Below are positions 28,664-38,384 of a DNA stretch of 64,000 nt, piece after piece. The DNA lies in NCBI GenBank assembly GCA_020062665.1, contig JAGUVW010000011.1, forward strand, positions 186,001-250,000. The letters run 5' to 3'. Source of the stretch: Pseudomonadales bacterium (GTDB taxonomy: Bacteria > Pseudomonadota > Gammaproteobacteria > Pseudomonadales > Ketobacteraceae). The notes under the pieces were generated by a model. It made no database searches and was not told the origin of the DNA. It was given only the letters and a program-made list of their open reading frames with translations. Position 1 is the first letter of the stretch. Each line of letters starts with the position of its first letter. The position numbers and the translations under genes were made by a program.

Positions 28664-30391
28664 ATGATTTTCCGACACTTTCTGATGTTTTCCGGCCTGA
28701 TTGCCCTGTTTGCCGTGCAGGGGTGCGCCAGTCTCAAGCCCCAGGCGGAAACCCCGGCCGAAGCACAACCCCAGCCCACCCCCCAAGCCGAAGCGGTTCC
28801 CACCCGCCCCTTCACCCGGGACACCCTCTATGAACTGCTGCTGGCGGAATTCGCCGGCAAGCGCAACCGGGCCGACGTGGCGCTGGGCAAATACCTCAAG
28901 CAGGCCCATGAAACCCGCGATCCGCAGGTAGTCGAACGGGCTGCCTACATCGCCCGCTACCTGGGAGCCCATCAGGCCACGCTGGACGCCGCCATCCTCT
29001 GGATCGACATCGAGCCGGAAAATCCCGCTCCCCGCAGCCTGGCAGCCACCGAACTCATCCGCTTCGGCAAACTCGACGACGCCATGAATCAGATCGACAC
29101 CCTGGTCAACATGGGCGGCGACCTCAACTTCGAATTCCTGCTCCAGGCCACCCGCACCAGCGACATGGACACCCGCAAGCGCGTGCTCACCAAACTGCGG
29201 GAATTCACGGGCAAGCGCGACGACGCCAAACTCTGGTTCGCCGCCGGGTCCCTCGAAGCCATGAACGGCAACCATCAACAAGCCATCAACGACTTCGACA
29301 GCGCCCTGGCCATCGACGACGACTACAGCAACGCCATCCTCGCCCGCACCCAGTCCATGATTGCCCTGGGCCAGCAGCAGGACGCCCTCAACTACCTGGC
29401 CAAGCAATGCGACAAACACCCCCGCAACAAGCGCCTGGGCATCACTCACGCCCGCTACCTGATCCAGTACGGAAAACTGCAGGAAGCACAAACCCAGTTC
29501 GAAAAACTGGTGCAGGTCTTTCCCGACGACGGCGACCTGGTGCTGTCACTCGCGCTGCTGTCCTGGGAAAACAAACTGAAGGATGAGGCCGTTCAGTATT
29601 TCAACCAGCTGATCGCCATGAACTACCGCACCGAAGAAGCCTATCTGTACCTGGCGCGCATCGCCGAGTCCGAAAAACGCTACAGTGACGCCGAAGGCTA
29701 CTTCAGCAAGATCGGCAGCGGACCCAACTACCCCAGCGCCCGCATCCAGCTGGCCCTGATGTACGCCGACCAGAAACGCACCGCCGACGCCGTCCGCATC
29801 CTCGACGACGCCATCACCACCGACGCCCGCAACAGCCTGAAATACCAGCTGGCAAAGAGCGAAGTCCTGGCCCACGCCGAACAAAACCATGACGCCATCG
29901 CCGTGCTGGATCAGGCCCTGGCCAAACATCCGGACGAAACCTCCCTGCTCTACAGCCGCGCCATGCTGAAGGAAAAAGTCGGGGATTTCGATGCCATGGA
30001 AGCCGACCTGCGCCGCGTACTGGAACTGCAGCCCAACAACAGCGCCGCCCTCAACGCCCTGGGCTACACCTTCGCCGACCGCAACGAGCGCCTGAGCGAA
30101 GCCTGGGAACTGATCGAGCGCGCCTACACCCTCAACCCCAACGACCCGGCCATCATCGACAGCATGGGCTGGATCAAATACCGCCTGGGCGAGAATCAGG
30201 TTGCACTGGACTTTCTGCGCCAGGCCTACGAAGCTTTCCGCGACCAGGAAATCGCCGCCCACCTGGGCGAAGTCCTCTGGATGACCGGCAACCGGGAAGA
30301 AGCCATGCGCATCTGGCAACAATCCCTGCAGGAAAACCCGGACAGCAAGATCCTGCGCGATGTCATGCAGCGCTTCCTGTCCAACCAGTAA
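28664..30391 (+). CDS. TPR-repeat outer-membrane lipoprotein
   Basis: 575 residues with a lipoprotein signal (lipobox VQGC, Cys at residue 21), then a Pro/Ala/Glu-rich linker and about ten or more tetratricopeptide-like repeats, for example YLYLARIAESEKRYSDAEGYF and AAHLGEVLWMTGNREEAMRIW. This matches the large TPR protein located between hemA and lolB in Pseudomonas. Such repeats hold protein partners; its precise job is not known. lolB starts 32 bp downstream on the same strand. Confidence 0.9.
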   Translation: MIFRHFLMFSGLIALFAVQGCASLKPQAETPAEAQPQPTPQAEAVPTRPFTRDTLYELLLAEFAGKRNRADVALGKYLKQAHETRDPQVVERAAYIARYLGAHQATLDAAILWIDIEPENPAPRSLAATELIRFGKLDDAMNQIDTLVNMGGDLNFEFLLQATRTSDMDTRKRVLTKLREFTGKRDDAKLWFAAGSLEAMNGNHQQAINDFDSALAIDDDYSNAILARTQSMIALGQQQDALNYLAKQCDKHPRNKRLGITHARYLIQYGKLQEAQTQFEKLVQVFPDDGDLVLSLALLSWENKLKDEAVQYFNQLIAMNYRTEEAYLYLARIAESEKRYSDAEGYFSKIGSGPNYPSARIQLALMYADQKRTADAVRILDDAITTDARNSLKYQLAKSEVLAHAEQNHDAIAVLDQALAKHPDETSLLYSRAMLKEKVGDFDAMEADLRRVLELQPNNSAALNALGYTFADRNERLSEAWELIERAYTLNPNDPAIIDSMGWIKYRLGENQVALDFLRQAYEAFRDQEIAAHLGEVLWMTGNREEAMRIWQQSLQENPDSKILRDVMQRFLSNQ

Positions 30392-30423
30392 ACCCATCGC
30401 GCCTTTAATAAAGAAGAACCCCG

Positions 30424-31092
30424 GTGACGCTTCATTTCACGACCAGACTGTTCGCCCGTCCCCGACCTGTAATCGGCACATGGACGGTACTCCTTACCCT
30501 GCTGCTGAGCCTGCAGGGCTGCACCCTGTTCCAGACACCCACCGCCCCACCACCGCCCGCCGGCACCCAGGTCGACTGGGTCAGCCACATGCGCAGTCTC
30601 ACCCTGCTGCAGGAATGGCAGATCCAGGGCAAGATTGGCGTCCGCACCACCGATGATGCCGGCAGTGCCTACATCGACTGGAGTCAGGCCCAGGACAGCT
30701 TCTATATCACCCTGTCCGGCCCCCTCGGCCAGGGCACCACCATCGTCAGCGGCAACCCCACCGGCGCCCGCCTGGAACAGTCCGACGGCACCTGGATCGC
30801 CGAATCCCCGGATCAACTGGTGCTTGAACACACCGGCTGGGAAATCCCCATCAGCAACCTGCTCTACTGGGTCAAAGGCATGCCCGCCCCCGGCAGCAGA
30901 CCCGCCACCACCCACAACGACCTGGGCACACTTGCCACCCTGCAGCAGGAGGGCTGGAATCTGACCTTCGACCAGTACAGCCCCCAGATGGGTACCCTGC
31001 TGCCCTGCCGTATTCGCATCCAGAAAGATCAACTGCGCGTCACCCTGATCATCAAGCGCTGGCAGGCACTGGGCGAAGGGGCAGCCTCCTGA
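30424..31092 (+). CDS. lolB: Outer-membrane lipoprotein insertion protein LolB
   Basis: 222 residues from a GTG at 30424 preceded by AAGAAG. The lipobox LQGC gives a mature lipoprotein, and LQEWQIQGKIGVRTTDDAGSAY plus ESPDQLVLEHTGWEIPISNLLYWVKG is the LolB beta-barrel-like domain. LolB accepts lipoproteins from LolA and puts them into the outer membrane. The stop overlaps the ispE start (TGATG). Confidence 0.95.
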   Translation: MTLHFTTRLFARPRPVIGTWTVLLTLLLSLQGCTLFQTPTAPPPPAGTQVDWVSHMRSLTLLQEWQIQGKIGVRTTDDAGSAYIDWSQAQDSFYITLSGPLGQGTTIVSGNPTGARLEQSDGTWIAESPDQLVLEHTGWEIPISNLLYWVKGMPAPGSRPATTHNDLGTLATLQQEGWNLTFDQYSPQMGTLLPCRIRIQKDQLRVTLIIKRWQALGEGAAS

Positions 31093-31967
31093 TGCTGGCC
31101 GTGCGCTCCCCTGCCAAACTGAACCTGTTCCTGCACATCACCGGCCGCCGGCCCGACGGTTACCACAACCTGCAGACCCTGTTCCAGTTCGTGGATTTCT
31201 GCGACGACATGACCTTTGACGCAACACCGACAAACCCTGCCATCCAGGTGGAACCCCCGATTCCCGGCGTCGCCCCCGAACAGAACCTGATCTATCGCGC
31301 CGCCACCCTGTTGCAGCAAGCCACTGGCTGCCAGCAGGGTGCCCGCATCCGCCTGACCAAGCGCCTGCCCATGGGGGGCGGGCTCGGCGGCGGCTCATCC
31401 AATGCCGCTTCCACCCTGGTGGCGCTCAACCATCTGTGGCAAACCGGACTCAGCCGCCCGCAACTGCAGGCCCTGGGCCTGTCCCTCGGCGCAGACATCC
31501 CCATCTTCATTCACGGTCACGCCGCCCTGGCGCAAGGGGTCGGCGAACAGTTCGAGAATGTCGAAATACCCGAGCCCTGGTACCTGCTCGCCATCCCCGC
31601 CTGCCATGCCTCCACCGCCGAACTTTTCCAAGAAAAACAATTGACAAGAAATTCGGATCTCATTACAGTACGCGCCTTCTTGGACGGGGCGGGTCGCAAC
31701 GATTTCGAACCGGTTCTGAGAAAACGCTTTCCTCTGATCGATCGATGCATGTCATTGATGGACACAGCAGGCAAGGCAAGGGTAACCGGCAGCGGTTCCT
31801 GTCTGTTCAGCAGCTTCGACAACGAACAAGCAGCCCGCAGTGCTCACCAGCGACTGGTAGCGCAAATGCCGAAACTGGATTTGACGGATCAAGACGTCAA
31901 ATGGCAGGTTGTAAAAGGCCTGAACCAGTCGCCCCTCTACTCTGGAAGCCTGGGCAATCCGGGCTAG
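31092..31967 (+). CDS. ispE: 4-diphosphocytidyl-2-C-methyl-D-erythritol kinase
   Basis: 291 residues of the GHMP kinase family. SPAKLNLFLHITGRRPDGYH at the start and the phosphate-binding loop PMGGGLGGGSSNAA are diagnostic; VTGSGSCLFS is the third GHMP motif. It phosphorylates CDP-methylerythritol in the non-mevalonate isoprenoid route. It overlaps lolB and precedes tRNA-Gln and prs, an arrangement known in Pseudomonas. Confidence 0.97.
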   Translation: MLAVRSPAKLNLFLHITGRRPDGYHNLQTLFQFVDFCDDMTFDATPTNPAIQVEPPIPGVAPEQNLIYRAATLLQQATGCQQGARIRLTKRLPMGGGLGGGSSNAASTLVALNHLWQTGLSRPQLQALGLSLGADIPIFIHGHAALAQGVGEQFENVEIPEPWYLLAIPACHASTAELFQEKQLTRNSDLITVRAFLDGAGRNDFEPVLRKRFPLIDRCMSLMDTAGKARVTGSGSCLFSSFDNEQAARSAHQRLVAQMPKLDLTDQDVKWQVVKGLNQSPLYSGSLGNPG

Positions 31968-32052
31968 AATCCAGAAAAAACCTCTAATACATTTGGCGAT
32001 TTTCTGGTAGTATTCCGCGCCCAGACTGATCGTCGAATCGTCGAAACACAAT

Positions 32053-32127
32053 TGGGCCGTCGCCAAGCGGTAAGGCAGCAGGTTTTGATCCTGCCATACC
32101 TAGGTTCGAATCCTAGCGGCCCAGCCA
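32053..32127 (+). tRNA. tRNA-Gln (TTG)
   Basis: 75 nt including an encoded CCA. The acceptor arms TGGGCCG/CGGCCCA pair fully; the anticodon arm is CAGG-TTTTGAT-CCTG, with TTG as the anticodon; the T arm has GGTTCGAATCC. It lies between ispE and prs. Confidence 0.97.
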
Positions 32128-32172
32128 TTTTCCCCAACGCACCCATAAAAGCAGACCCAAGGTGAACCAGAC

Positions 32173-33126
32173 GTGTCCAATCTGATCGTATTCACTGGCA
32201 ACGCCAATCCCGCACTCGCCACCAAAGTCTGCAACCACCTGCACATCCCCATGGGCAAAGCCGATGTGGGCAAATTCAGCGACGGCGAAGTCGCAGTCGA
32301 AATCAACGAAAACGTCCGTGGCAGCGATGTCTTCATCATCCAGTCCACCTGCGCACCCACCAACGACAACCTGATGGAACTGGTGGTCATGGCCGATGCA
32401 CTGCGCCGCGCGTCTGCCGGCCGCATCACTGCCGTGGTTCCCTATTTCGGTTACTCCCGCCAGGATCGCCGCGTGCGCTCTGCCCGGGTTCCCATCACCG
32501 CCAAGGTTGTCGCCGACATGATCACCACTGTCGGCATCGACCGCGTTCTCACCGTCGACCTGCATGCCGACCAGATCCAGGGCTTCTTCGACATCCCGGT
32601 CGACAACGTCTACGGTTCGCCCATCCTGCTGGAAGACATCCTGAAGCAGAATTACGAAAACCTGATGGTCGTGTCCCCCGACGTGGGAGGCGTAGTACGC
32701 GCCCGCGCGGTGGCCAAGCAGCTGAACGACTGCGACCTGGCCATCATCGACAAGCGCCGCCCAAAAGCCAACGTATCGCAGGTGATGCACATCATCGGTG
32801 AAGTGGAAGGCCGCACCTGCATCCTGGTGGACGACATGGTCGACACCGCCGGCACGCTGTGCAAAGCCGCCGAAGCCCTGAAAGACCATGGCGCCACCAA
32901 GGTCGTGGCCTATTGCACCCACGCCGTGCTGTCCGGCGGCGCCATCGAGAACCTGAGCAAGTCCAAGCTGGACGAACTGGTGGTCACCGACACTATCCCG
33001 CTGTCCACCGCCAGCACCGCCTGCGGCCGCATCCGCCAGCTGACTCTGGCACCCATGCTGGCCGAATGCGTACGCCGCATCAGCAACGAAGAATCACTGA
33101 GCGCGATGTTCGCCCCCAAGGAGTGA
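32173..33126 (+). CDS. prs: Ribose-phosphate pyrophosphokinase
   Basis: 317 residues, starting from a GTG at 32173 after AGGTGAACC. It makes PRPP from ribose-5-phosphate and ATP for nucleotide, His and Trp synthesis. The catalytic flexible loop ([20 protein letters not shown]) and the PRPP-binding motif [10 protein letters not shown] are present. Confidence 0.98.
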   Translation: MSNLIVFTGNANPALATKVCNHLHIPMGKADVGKFSDGEVAVEINENVRGSDVFIIQSTCAPTNDNLMELVVMADALRRASAGRITAVVPYFGYSRQDRRVRSARVPITAKVVADMITTVGIDRVLTVDLHADQIQGFFDIPVDNVYGSPILLEDILKQNYENLMVVSPDVGGVVRARAVAKQLNDCDLAIIDKRRPKANVSQVMHIIGEVEGRTCILVDDMVDTAGTLCKAAEALKDHGATKVVAYCTHAVLSGGAIENLSKSKLDELVVTDTIPLSTASTACGRIRQLTLAPMLAECVRRISNEESLSAMFAPKE

Positions 33127-33145
33127 ACACTGCGTTTTAACCCCG

Positions 33146-33182
33146 CCGCGCCGGGCCGGTCGCAAGCCTCGCGCGGTTTTTT
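33146..33182 (+). terminator. Weak rho-independent terminator after prs
   Basis: A 6-bp GC stem CCGCGC/GCGCGG around a 19-nt loop, followed by six T. It could stop prs transcription partially, letting rplY be transcribed at its own level. Confidence 0.55.
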
Positions 33183-33199
33183 GCTAAAGGAGCATACTC

Positions 33200-33826
33200 A
33201 TGTCCAATGAGTTCACCATCGAAGCCACCACTCGTAACGACCTGGGGAAAGGTGCGAGCCGCCGCCTGCGTCGTCTCGAGAACCGCGTACCCGGCATCCT
33301 CTACGGCGCCGACAAAGCCCCGACCCCCATCTCCGTGCTGGGCAAGGATCTGAGCAAGTCGCTGGAAAGCGAAGCCTTCTATTCTCACATCCTGACCATG
33401 ACCCTGGATGGCAGCCCGATTCAGGTCGTACTGAAAGACCTGCAGCGTCACCCTGCCAAGAACAACCCCATCCACGTGGACTTCCAGCGCATTGACGCAA
33501 CCCACAAGCTGCACATGCACGTTCCCCTGCACTTCCTGAACGAAGACAAGTGCGTGGGCGTGAAGACGGGTGGCGGCATCATTTCCCACCTGATGAATGA
33601 AGTGGAAGTCGTGTGTCTGCCGAAGGATCTGCCGGAATACCTGGAAGCGGACGTAGCCGACCTGGAGCTGGGCAAATCCCTGCACCTGAGCGACATCAAG
33701 CTGCCGTCCGGCGTTGAAATCCGCGCCCTGCAGATGGGTGCCGATCACGACCAGCCGATCGTCAGCGTCATCACCACCCGCGCTGGCGCTTCCGACGAAA
33801 GCTCAGCCGCACCGGCCGCCGAGTAA
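33200..33826 (+). CDS. rplY: 50S ribosomal protein L25 (CTC form)
   Basis: 208 residues, the longer general-stress (Ctc/TL5) form with an N-terminal 5S rRNA-binding domain ([21 protein letters not shown], then [12 protein letters not shown]) and a C-terminal beta domain. A strong AAAGGAG precedes the ATG. The final ~20 residues are Ala/Ser-rich. Confidence 0.97.
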   Translation: MSNEFTIEATTRNDLGKGASRRLRRLENRVPGILYGADKAPTPISVLGKDLSKSLESEAFYSHILTMTLDGSPIQVVLKDLQRHPAKNNPIHVDFQRIDATHKLHMHVPLHFLNEDKCVGVKTGGGIISHLMNEVEVVCLPKDLPEYLEADVADLELGKSLHLSDIKLPSGVEIRALQMGADHDQPIVSVITTRAGASDESSAAPAAE

Positions 33827-33849
33827 TAACGGCAACAGAGGCGCCGAGG

Positions 33850-34443
33850 TTGAAAGACGGTATCGATATGATTGTGGGCCTGGGCAACCCGGGCCGACAA
33901 TACGAAGACACCCGCCACAACGCTGGCGCCTGGTTCGTGGAAAGGCTGGCAAAGCAACACAATGCCAGCCTTTCTGCTGACACCAAGGTACCAGGGCGTA
34001 CCGCCCGCATCACTCTGCACGGCCACGACCTGCGACTGCTCGTTCCCACCACCTTCATGAACATCAGCGGACAGGCCGTTGCGCCCTACGCCCATTTTTT
34101 CAAGATTGCACCCGAGCGCATCCTGGTGGTTCACGATGAACTCGACCTGCCCCCCGGCACTGCCAAGCTGAAACAGGGTGGCGGCCACGGCGGACACAAC
34201 GGCCTGCGGGACATCATCAGCAAACTGGGCAACAACGCGAATTTCGGACGTCTGCGGATTGGCATCGGCCACCCCGGCAGCGCCGACAAAGTTTCAGGCT
34301 ACGTACTGGGCAAGGCACCGGCAACAGAACAGCGCATGATCGACGACGCCATCAGCGAAGCCATCGCCGTATTGCCGGATCTGCTCAGCGGCCACCCGAA
34401 CAAAGCCATGAACCGGCTGCACGCCTTCACCGCGACGGCCTGA
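33850..34443 (+). CDS. pth: Peptidyl-tRNA hydrolase
   Basis: 197 residues from a TTG at 33850 with GAGG just upstream; an ATG at 33868 would leave only one residue before the conserved IVGLGNPG, so the TTG is preferred. The active-site His sits in TRHNAG and the tRNA-binding residues in [10 protein letters not shown] and [11 protein letters not shown]. It recycles peptidyl-tRNA that drops off ribosomes. Confidence 0.96.
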   Translation: MKDGIDMIVGLGNPGRQYEDTRHNAGAWFVERLAKQHNASLSADTKVPGRTARITLHGHDLRLLVPTTFMNISGQAVAPYAHFFKIAPERILVVHDELDLPPGTAKLKQGGGHGGHNGLRDIISKLGNNANFGRLRIGIGHPGSADKVSGYVLGKAPATEQRMIDDAISEAIAVLPDLLSGHPNKAMNRLHAFTATA

Positions 34444-34482
34444 AACCACTCACACACCTTTATCTGAACAGGCGAATGCACC

Positions 34483-35574
34483 ATGGGAATCAAATGCGGA
34501 ATCGTGGGACTGCCCAACGTCGGCAAATCCACCCTGTTTAATGCCCTCACCAAAGCCGGCATCGAAGCACAGAACTTTCCCTTCTGCACCATCGAACCCA
34601 ACACCGGTGTGGTACCGGTTCCCGATCCGCGTCAGGACGCCCTCGCCACCATCGTCAAACCCGAGCGTGTGGTTCCCACCACGGTGGATTTCGTCGACAT
34701 CGCCGGCCTGGTGGCGGGCGCCTCCAAGGGCGAAGGCCTTGGCAACCAGTTCCTGGGCAACATCCGCGAGTGCGACGCCATCGCCCACGTGGTGCGCTGC
34801 TTCGTCGACGACAACATCATCCACGTCGCCGGCAAGGTAGACCCGCTCTCCGACATCGAGATCATCAACACCGAACTGGCCCTGGCAGATCTGGATGCGG
34901 TGGAAAAGGCCATCCAGCGCGCAGCCAAGCTGGCCAAGGGCGGCGACAAGGAAGCCACTGCACGCCTGAAAGCCCTGGAGAAACTGCAGCCAGTTCTGAA
35001 CGAAGGCAAACCCATCCGCGCCGTTGCCCTCACCGACGAGGAAAGCAAAGCCGTCCGCACCCTGAACCTGCTCACCCTCAAGCCCACGATGTACATCGCC
35101 AACGTGATGGAAGACGGCTTCGACAACAACCCCTTGCTGGATGCCGTGCGCAAACTGGCAGAAGCTGAAAACGCCCAGGTGGTACCCATCTGCGCCAAGA
35201 TCGAATCCGAAATCGCTGAGCTGGACGAAGCTGACAAGGCCGACTTTCTGGCGGAACTCGGCATGACCGAACCCGGCCTCAACCGCGTCATCCGCGCCGG
35301 CTACACCCTGCTGGGCCTGCAGACGTATTTCACCGCTGGTGTGAAGGAAGTACGTGCATGGACCGTGAAGGTAGGCGCCACCGCCCCTCAGGCCGCTGGC
35401 GTGATCCACACCGATTTCGAAAAGGGCTTTATCCGCGCCGAAGTCATTGCCTACGACGACTTCATCAAATACAACGGTGAGGCCGGCGCCAAAGAGGCCG
35501 GCAAATGGCGCCTGGAAGGCAAGGACTATATCGTCAAGGATGGCGACGTCATGCACTTCCGCTTCAACGTGTAA
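34483..35574 (+). CDS. ychF: Ribosome-binding ATPase YchF (Obg-like)
   Basis: 363 residues, normal length. The P-loop [15 protein letters not shown] and the NxxE replacement of the G4 motif (ANVMED) identify YchF, which prefers ATP to GTP. A C-terminal TGS domain ends at the HFRFNV stretch. It is implicated in ribosome and stress functions. It follows pth, as in many gammaproteobacteria. Confidence 0.97.
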   Translation: MGIKCGIVGLPNVGKSTLFNALTKAGIEAQNFPFCTIEPNTGVVPVPDPRQDALATIVKPERVVPTTVDFVDIAGLVAGASKGEGLGNQFLGNIRECDAIAHVVRCFVDDNIIHVAGKVDPLSDIEIINTELALADLDAVEKAIQRAAKLAKGGDKEATARLKALEKLQPVLNEGKPIRAVALTDEESKAVRTLNLLTLKPTMYIANVMEDGFDNNPLLDAVRKLAEAENAQVVPICAKIESEIAELDEADKADFLAELGMTEPGLNRVIRAGYTLLGLQTYFTAGVKEVRAWTVKVGATAPQAAGVIHTDFEKGFIRAEVIAYDDFIKYNGEAGAKEAGKWRLEGKDYIVKDGDVMHFRFNV

Positions 35575-35644
35575 AAGACCAGAAATTCAGCGTTGGTTAT
35601 TGACTTTGAGGGCGGCGATTGCCACAATCTGCGCCCTCGAATTT

Positions 35645-35721
35645 GGCTATGTAGCTCAGTTGGTTAGAGCACATCACTCATAATGATGGGGTCGGCAGTT
35701 CAACTCTGCCCATAGCCACCA
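35645..35721 (+). tRNA. tRNA-Met (CAT)
   Basis: 77 nt with encoded CCA. Acceptor GGCTATG/CATAGCC pairs fully, the anticodon arm is CATCA-CTCATAA-TGATG with CAT, and the T arm holds GTTCAAC. The paired first acceptor base excludes initiator tRNA, so it is the elongator form (or Ile2 if the C is modified). Confidence 0.93.
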
Positions 35722-35730
35722 TATAAAAGG

Positions 35731-35754
35731 AACCCGGTAAATCCGGGTTTTTTT
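35731..35754 (+). terminator. Rho-independent terminator after tRNA-Met
   Basis: Perfect 7-bp stem AACCCGG/CCGGGTT, 5-nt loop, then seven T. It ends the tRNA-Met transcript, with or without ychF read-through. Confidence 0.9.
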
Positions 35755-35803
35755 ATGGGCACAAACAACTGGCATAAAAAAACCGCCTTGCGGCGGCTTT
35801 CAC

Positions 35804-36046
35804 TTAGATAACGGCTTGTCCCAAAAATTCGCTCGACTGTCGTTGAATCTGCGCGAGTAATTCCCTGCGGTCCGCAATCATCTCCCGATAAGTCCTGGCG
35901 GTCGACACACGCGTCACGTTGGACGCATCCTCTTCCACCCGGGCGAGCTGCTCTTCGAGCCGGGAAATATCCCGCCGCACCATGGTTTCCAGGGTGTCCA
36001 GACTGTACCGGGTACTGATCGGCGTGCTGGTCTTGCTTTGTTTCAT
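35804..36046 (-). CDS. Small conserved hypothetical protein
   Basis: 80 residues from the ATG at 36046, behind GGGATGGG; an ATG at 36055 lies too close to its own ribosome site. The protein is hydrophilic with a probable coiled coil from about 17 to 70 ([27 protein letters not shown]). I do not recognise a family. It has its own promoter, presumably in 36047-36230, and is not linked to its neighbours. Confidence 0.6.
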   Translation of the reverse strand: MKQSKTSTPISTRYSLDTLETMVRRDISRLEEQLARVEEDASNVTRVSTARTYREMIADRRELLAQIQRQSSEFLGQAVI

Positions 36047-36231
36047 AAAGCCCATCCCTAACGAACTTAGCCCAACCCCCTATTGCGAGCCTATTCAGCG
36101 TCGAGGAACGCTTGGCACCCTTTATGGATTGAAAAAACGTAGCTCGCAAGTGTTCATTTTGCAAGCGGTTTGATTTTAGCGACGATCGGTAGAAATCAAC
36201 CAGCACTCAATTGTATATAAATTGTTCGGAC

Positions 36232-36570
36232 CTAAGTCTTCTTGTTTCCGCCAGGCCCATAAGGAAAGGTCGGAAACGGTGTCACCTTGCTATCCCCCTT
36301 CACCTCGATGATTTTGCCGACCCCTTCCTTCTCGACTTCATCGATGCGGATGATGGCATGCATGGGGATGTAGCTGCGGGTTACTTCGGTAAACTGGGTC
36401 TTGAGACGCTCCTCTGACGGATCCACCACCAGCTGGGAGCGCTCACCGAACAGGAAACCCTCAATCTCAATGAACCCGTAGAGTTCACTTTGATAGATGT
36501 TCTTCACGTAAATTTCGTAGATCTCGGCCTGATTGAGAAAGACGACACGGTAAATAGGTTCAGCGGGCAT
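36232..36570 (-). CDS. DUF1820 family protein
   Basis: 112 residues matching DUF1820: YRVVFLNQAEIYEIYVKNIYQSELYGFIEIEGFLFGE, then SYIPMHAIIRIDEVEKEG. Found in many gammaproteobacteria and not characterised. A minus-strand TATAAT at 36640-36645 is a possible -10, but has no clear -35. Confidence 0.85.
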   Translation of the reverse strand: MPAEPIYRVVFLNQAEIYEIYVKNIYQSELYGFIEIEGFLFGERSQLVVDPSEERLKTQFTEVTRSYIPMHAIIRIDEVEKEGVGKIIEVKGDSKVTPFPTFPYGPGGNKKT

Positions 36571-37145
36571 TCTTGATCTCTATATCCAACACGGGAAAGG
36601 TGTCAGGTTGTATACCAAGGGGAACTGCGAGTGCGCAGGATTATACCTTTTTTCCCCAGTCGACTGGACAAGAGATTCGCAAAATCATAGAGTTGTTGCG
36701 GGCAAAAAGAGGGGCAGTAGGCTTCGCCATGCGACATGGCAATCCGACCTAGCCTGGCAACAGCAACAAGAAAAAATCGCTGCAAAAACAATTACTGACA
36801 AAGCAAGGCGCGAATTCGTGGGAGACTTCGTGAATTGCAGGAGTCACTAGGCAAAGCATTATAGTGATGCCCTACGGTCATAGCCTGACCCTAATCAAAT
36901 AACCGCGCTGAAGTCGTCGCAATCTGCATTCGCGACAAGTCGGCAACTGATTATCAGTAATTGCGCTGGCTATCTGCTTTTCATTTTTGTCCGCCCTGGA
37001 CCGGTAGGGGGGGTGGCGGTCGTTATTTCCTCATTCGCGCATCCCTGCTTCGAATAACACCAGGTTACCTCAGTTCCGCGCACTGTTGCCCGGAAATGAA
37101 TTGGTTTGACCAGAACAAACCCATTTCACAGTCAGGGAGCCAAAA
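36571..37145. other. 575-bp intergenic region upstream of the cytochrome oxidase operon
   Basis: No gene is supported here. Short frames of 60-80 residues occur on both strands but lack ribosome-binding sites and do not resemble proteins I know. The region is visibly less GC-rich than its surroundings. The last ~150 bp must carry the coxB promoter; AGGGAG lies 6 bp before its start. It could hold a small RNA, but I see no recognisable structure. Confidence 0.5.
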
Positions 37146-38366
37146 ATGCAGTCATTACCAAAACGATGTTTGTGGGCGGGTCTCGGCTTGCTTGCTGTGA
37201 CCAGCCAGACAGCGCTGGCAGCGTGGCAGCTGGACATGACCCCCGGTGTCACCGACATCAGCCAGGAGGTCTTCGCCCTTCACCGCACAATGCTGTGGTG
37301 GTGCGTAGCCATCGGCGTCGTCGTGTTCGGTGCCATGTTCTACTCCATGATCAAGCACCGCAAGTCCAAGGGCCAACAGGCGGCCCACTTCCACGAAAGC
37401 ACGACGGTGGAGATCGTCTGGACAGTTGCCCCGTTCCTCATCCTCATCCTGATGGCCGTCCCCGCCACCAAGCTGCTGATCAAGATGAGTGATACCAGCG
37501 ATTCGGCGCTCACGGTGAAAATTACCGGCTCCCAGTGGAAGTGGCACTATGAGTACCTGGACTATCAGGGCAACACTGACATTTCCCTGGCCTATTTCAG
37601 TGTTCTGTCGACTCCCCGCGACCAGATTGAACGCCCTGCCCGCGCCAGCGGCCTGTTCCCCAAAGGTGCAGCCCAGGATCGCTACCGGGAAGACGGCAAC
37701 TACCCTGAAGCCGGCGAACACTACAACATGGAAGTGGACAAGCCGCTGGTGATCCCCACCGGCCGCAAGGTGCGCTTCCTGATTACCTCGGACGACGTTA
37801 TTCATGCCTGGTGGGTGCCGGACTTTGCCATCAAGAAAGACGCGATCCCCGGCTTCATCAACGAATTGTGGGTGAATGTGCCAGCGGACAAACCGGGCAT
37901 CTACCGTGGCTTCTGCGCAGAGCTGTGCGGCAAGGATCATGCTTTCATGCCCGTGGTGGTTGAAGCCAAGACCGAGGCTGAATTCGAACAGTGGCTGGCT
38001 GATGCACAGGAACAGCAGAAGCAGGAAGAGCTGGCTGCCGCCAGCAGCATCGACAAGACCTTCTCCAAGGACGAGTTGATGGCGGAAGGCGAAAAAGCTT
38101 ATCTGGCGCGTTGCTCCGCCTGTCACCAGCCCAACGGCCAGGGCCTGCCACCGACCTTCCCGTCACTGGTAGGCAGCCCCTTCACTGTGGGTGACGTAGC
38201 GAATCACATCGATATCGTGAAGAAAGGCAAGAACGCCATGCCCGGCTTCGCTGCCGTGCTCACGCCCAAAGAGATGGCTGCCATCATCACTTACGAACGC
38301 AACGCCTGGGGTAACGTGCCCGCCGATGGCGTTGATGTGGTTCAACCGCGCGATGTCGCGAATTAA
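37146..38366 (+). CDS. coxB: Cytochrome c oxidase subunit II with fused cytochrome c domain
   Basis: 406 residues: a signal sequence, two membrane helices (about 45-70 and 90-113), the cupredoxin domain, and a C-terminal c-type heme domain. The CuA ligands are His220, Cys257, Cys261, His265 and Met268 (CAELCGKDHAFM); the heme site is CSACH at 323-327. It accepts electrons from cytochrome c and passes them to heme a in subunit I. The fused heme domain marks a caa3-like form. First gene of the cox operon. Confidence 0.97.
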   Translation: MQSLPKRCLWAGLGLLAVTSQTALAAWQLDMTPGVTDISQEVFALHRTMLWWCVAIGVVVFGAMFYSMIKHRKSKGQQAAHFHESTTVEIVWTVAPFLILILMAVPATKLLIKMSDTSDSALTVKITGSQWKWHYEYLDYQGNTDISLAYFSVLSTPRDQIERPARASGLFPKGAAQDRYREDGNYPEAGEHYNMEVDKPLVIPTGRKVRFLITSDDVIHAWWVPDFAIKKDAIPGFINELWVNVPADKPGIYRGFCAELCGKDHAFMPVVVEAKTEAEFEQWLADAQEQQKQEELAAASSIDKTFSKDELMAEGEKAYLARCSACHQPNGQGLPPTFPSLVGSPFTVGDVANHIDIVKKGKNAMPGFAAVLTPKEMAAIITYERNAWGNVPADGVDVVQPRDVAN

Positions 38367-38384
38367 GCAGGAAGGAATAGCGCA

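Noticed and set aside
28475-29491. A 338-codon minus-strand frame overlapping the TPR lipoprotein gene
   Set aside because: Val/Gly/Ala-rich antisense frame covering the hemA promoter region; the plus-strand gene has a lipobox and TPR repeats.
36608-36850. An 80-codon plus-strand frame and a 62-codon minus-strand frame upstream of coxB
   Set aside because: Neither has a ribosome-binding site, family resemblance or coding-like composition.
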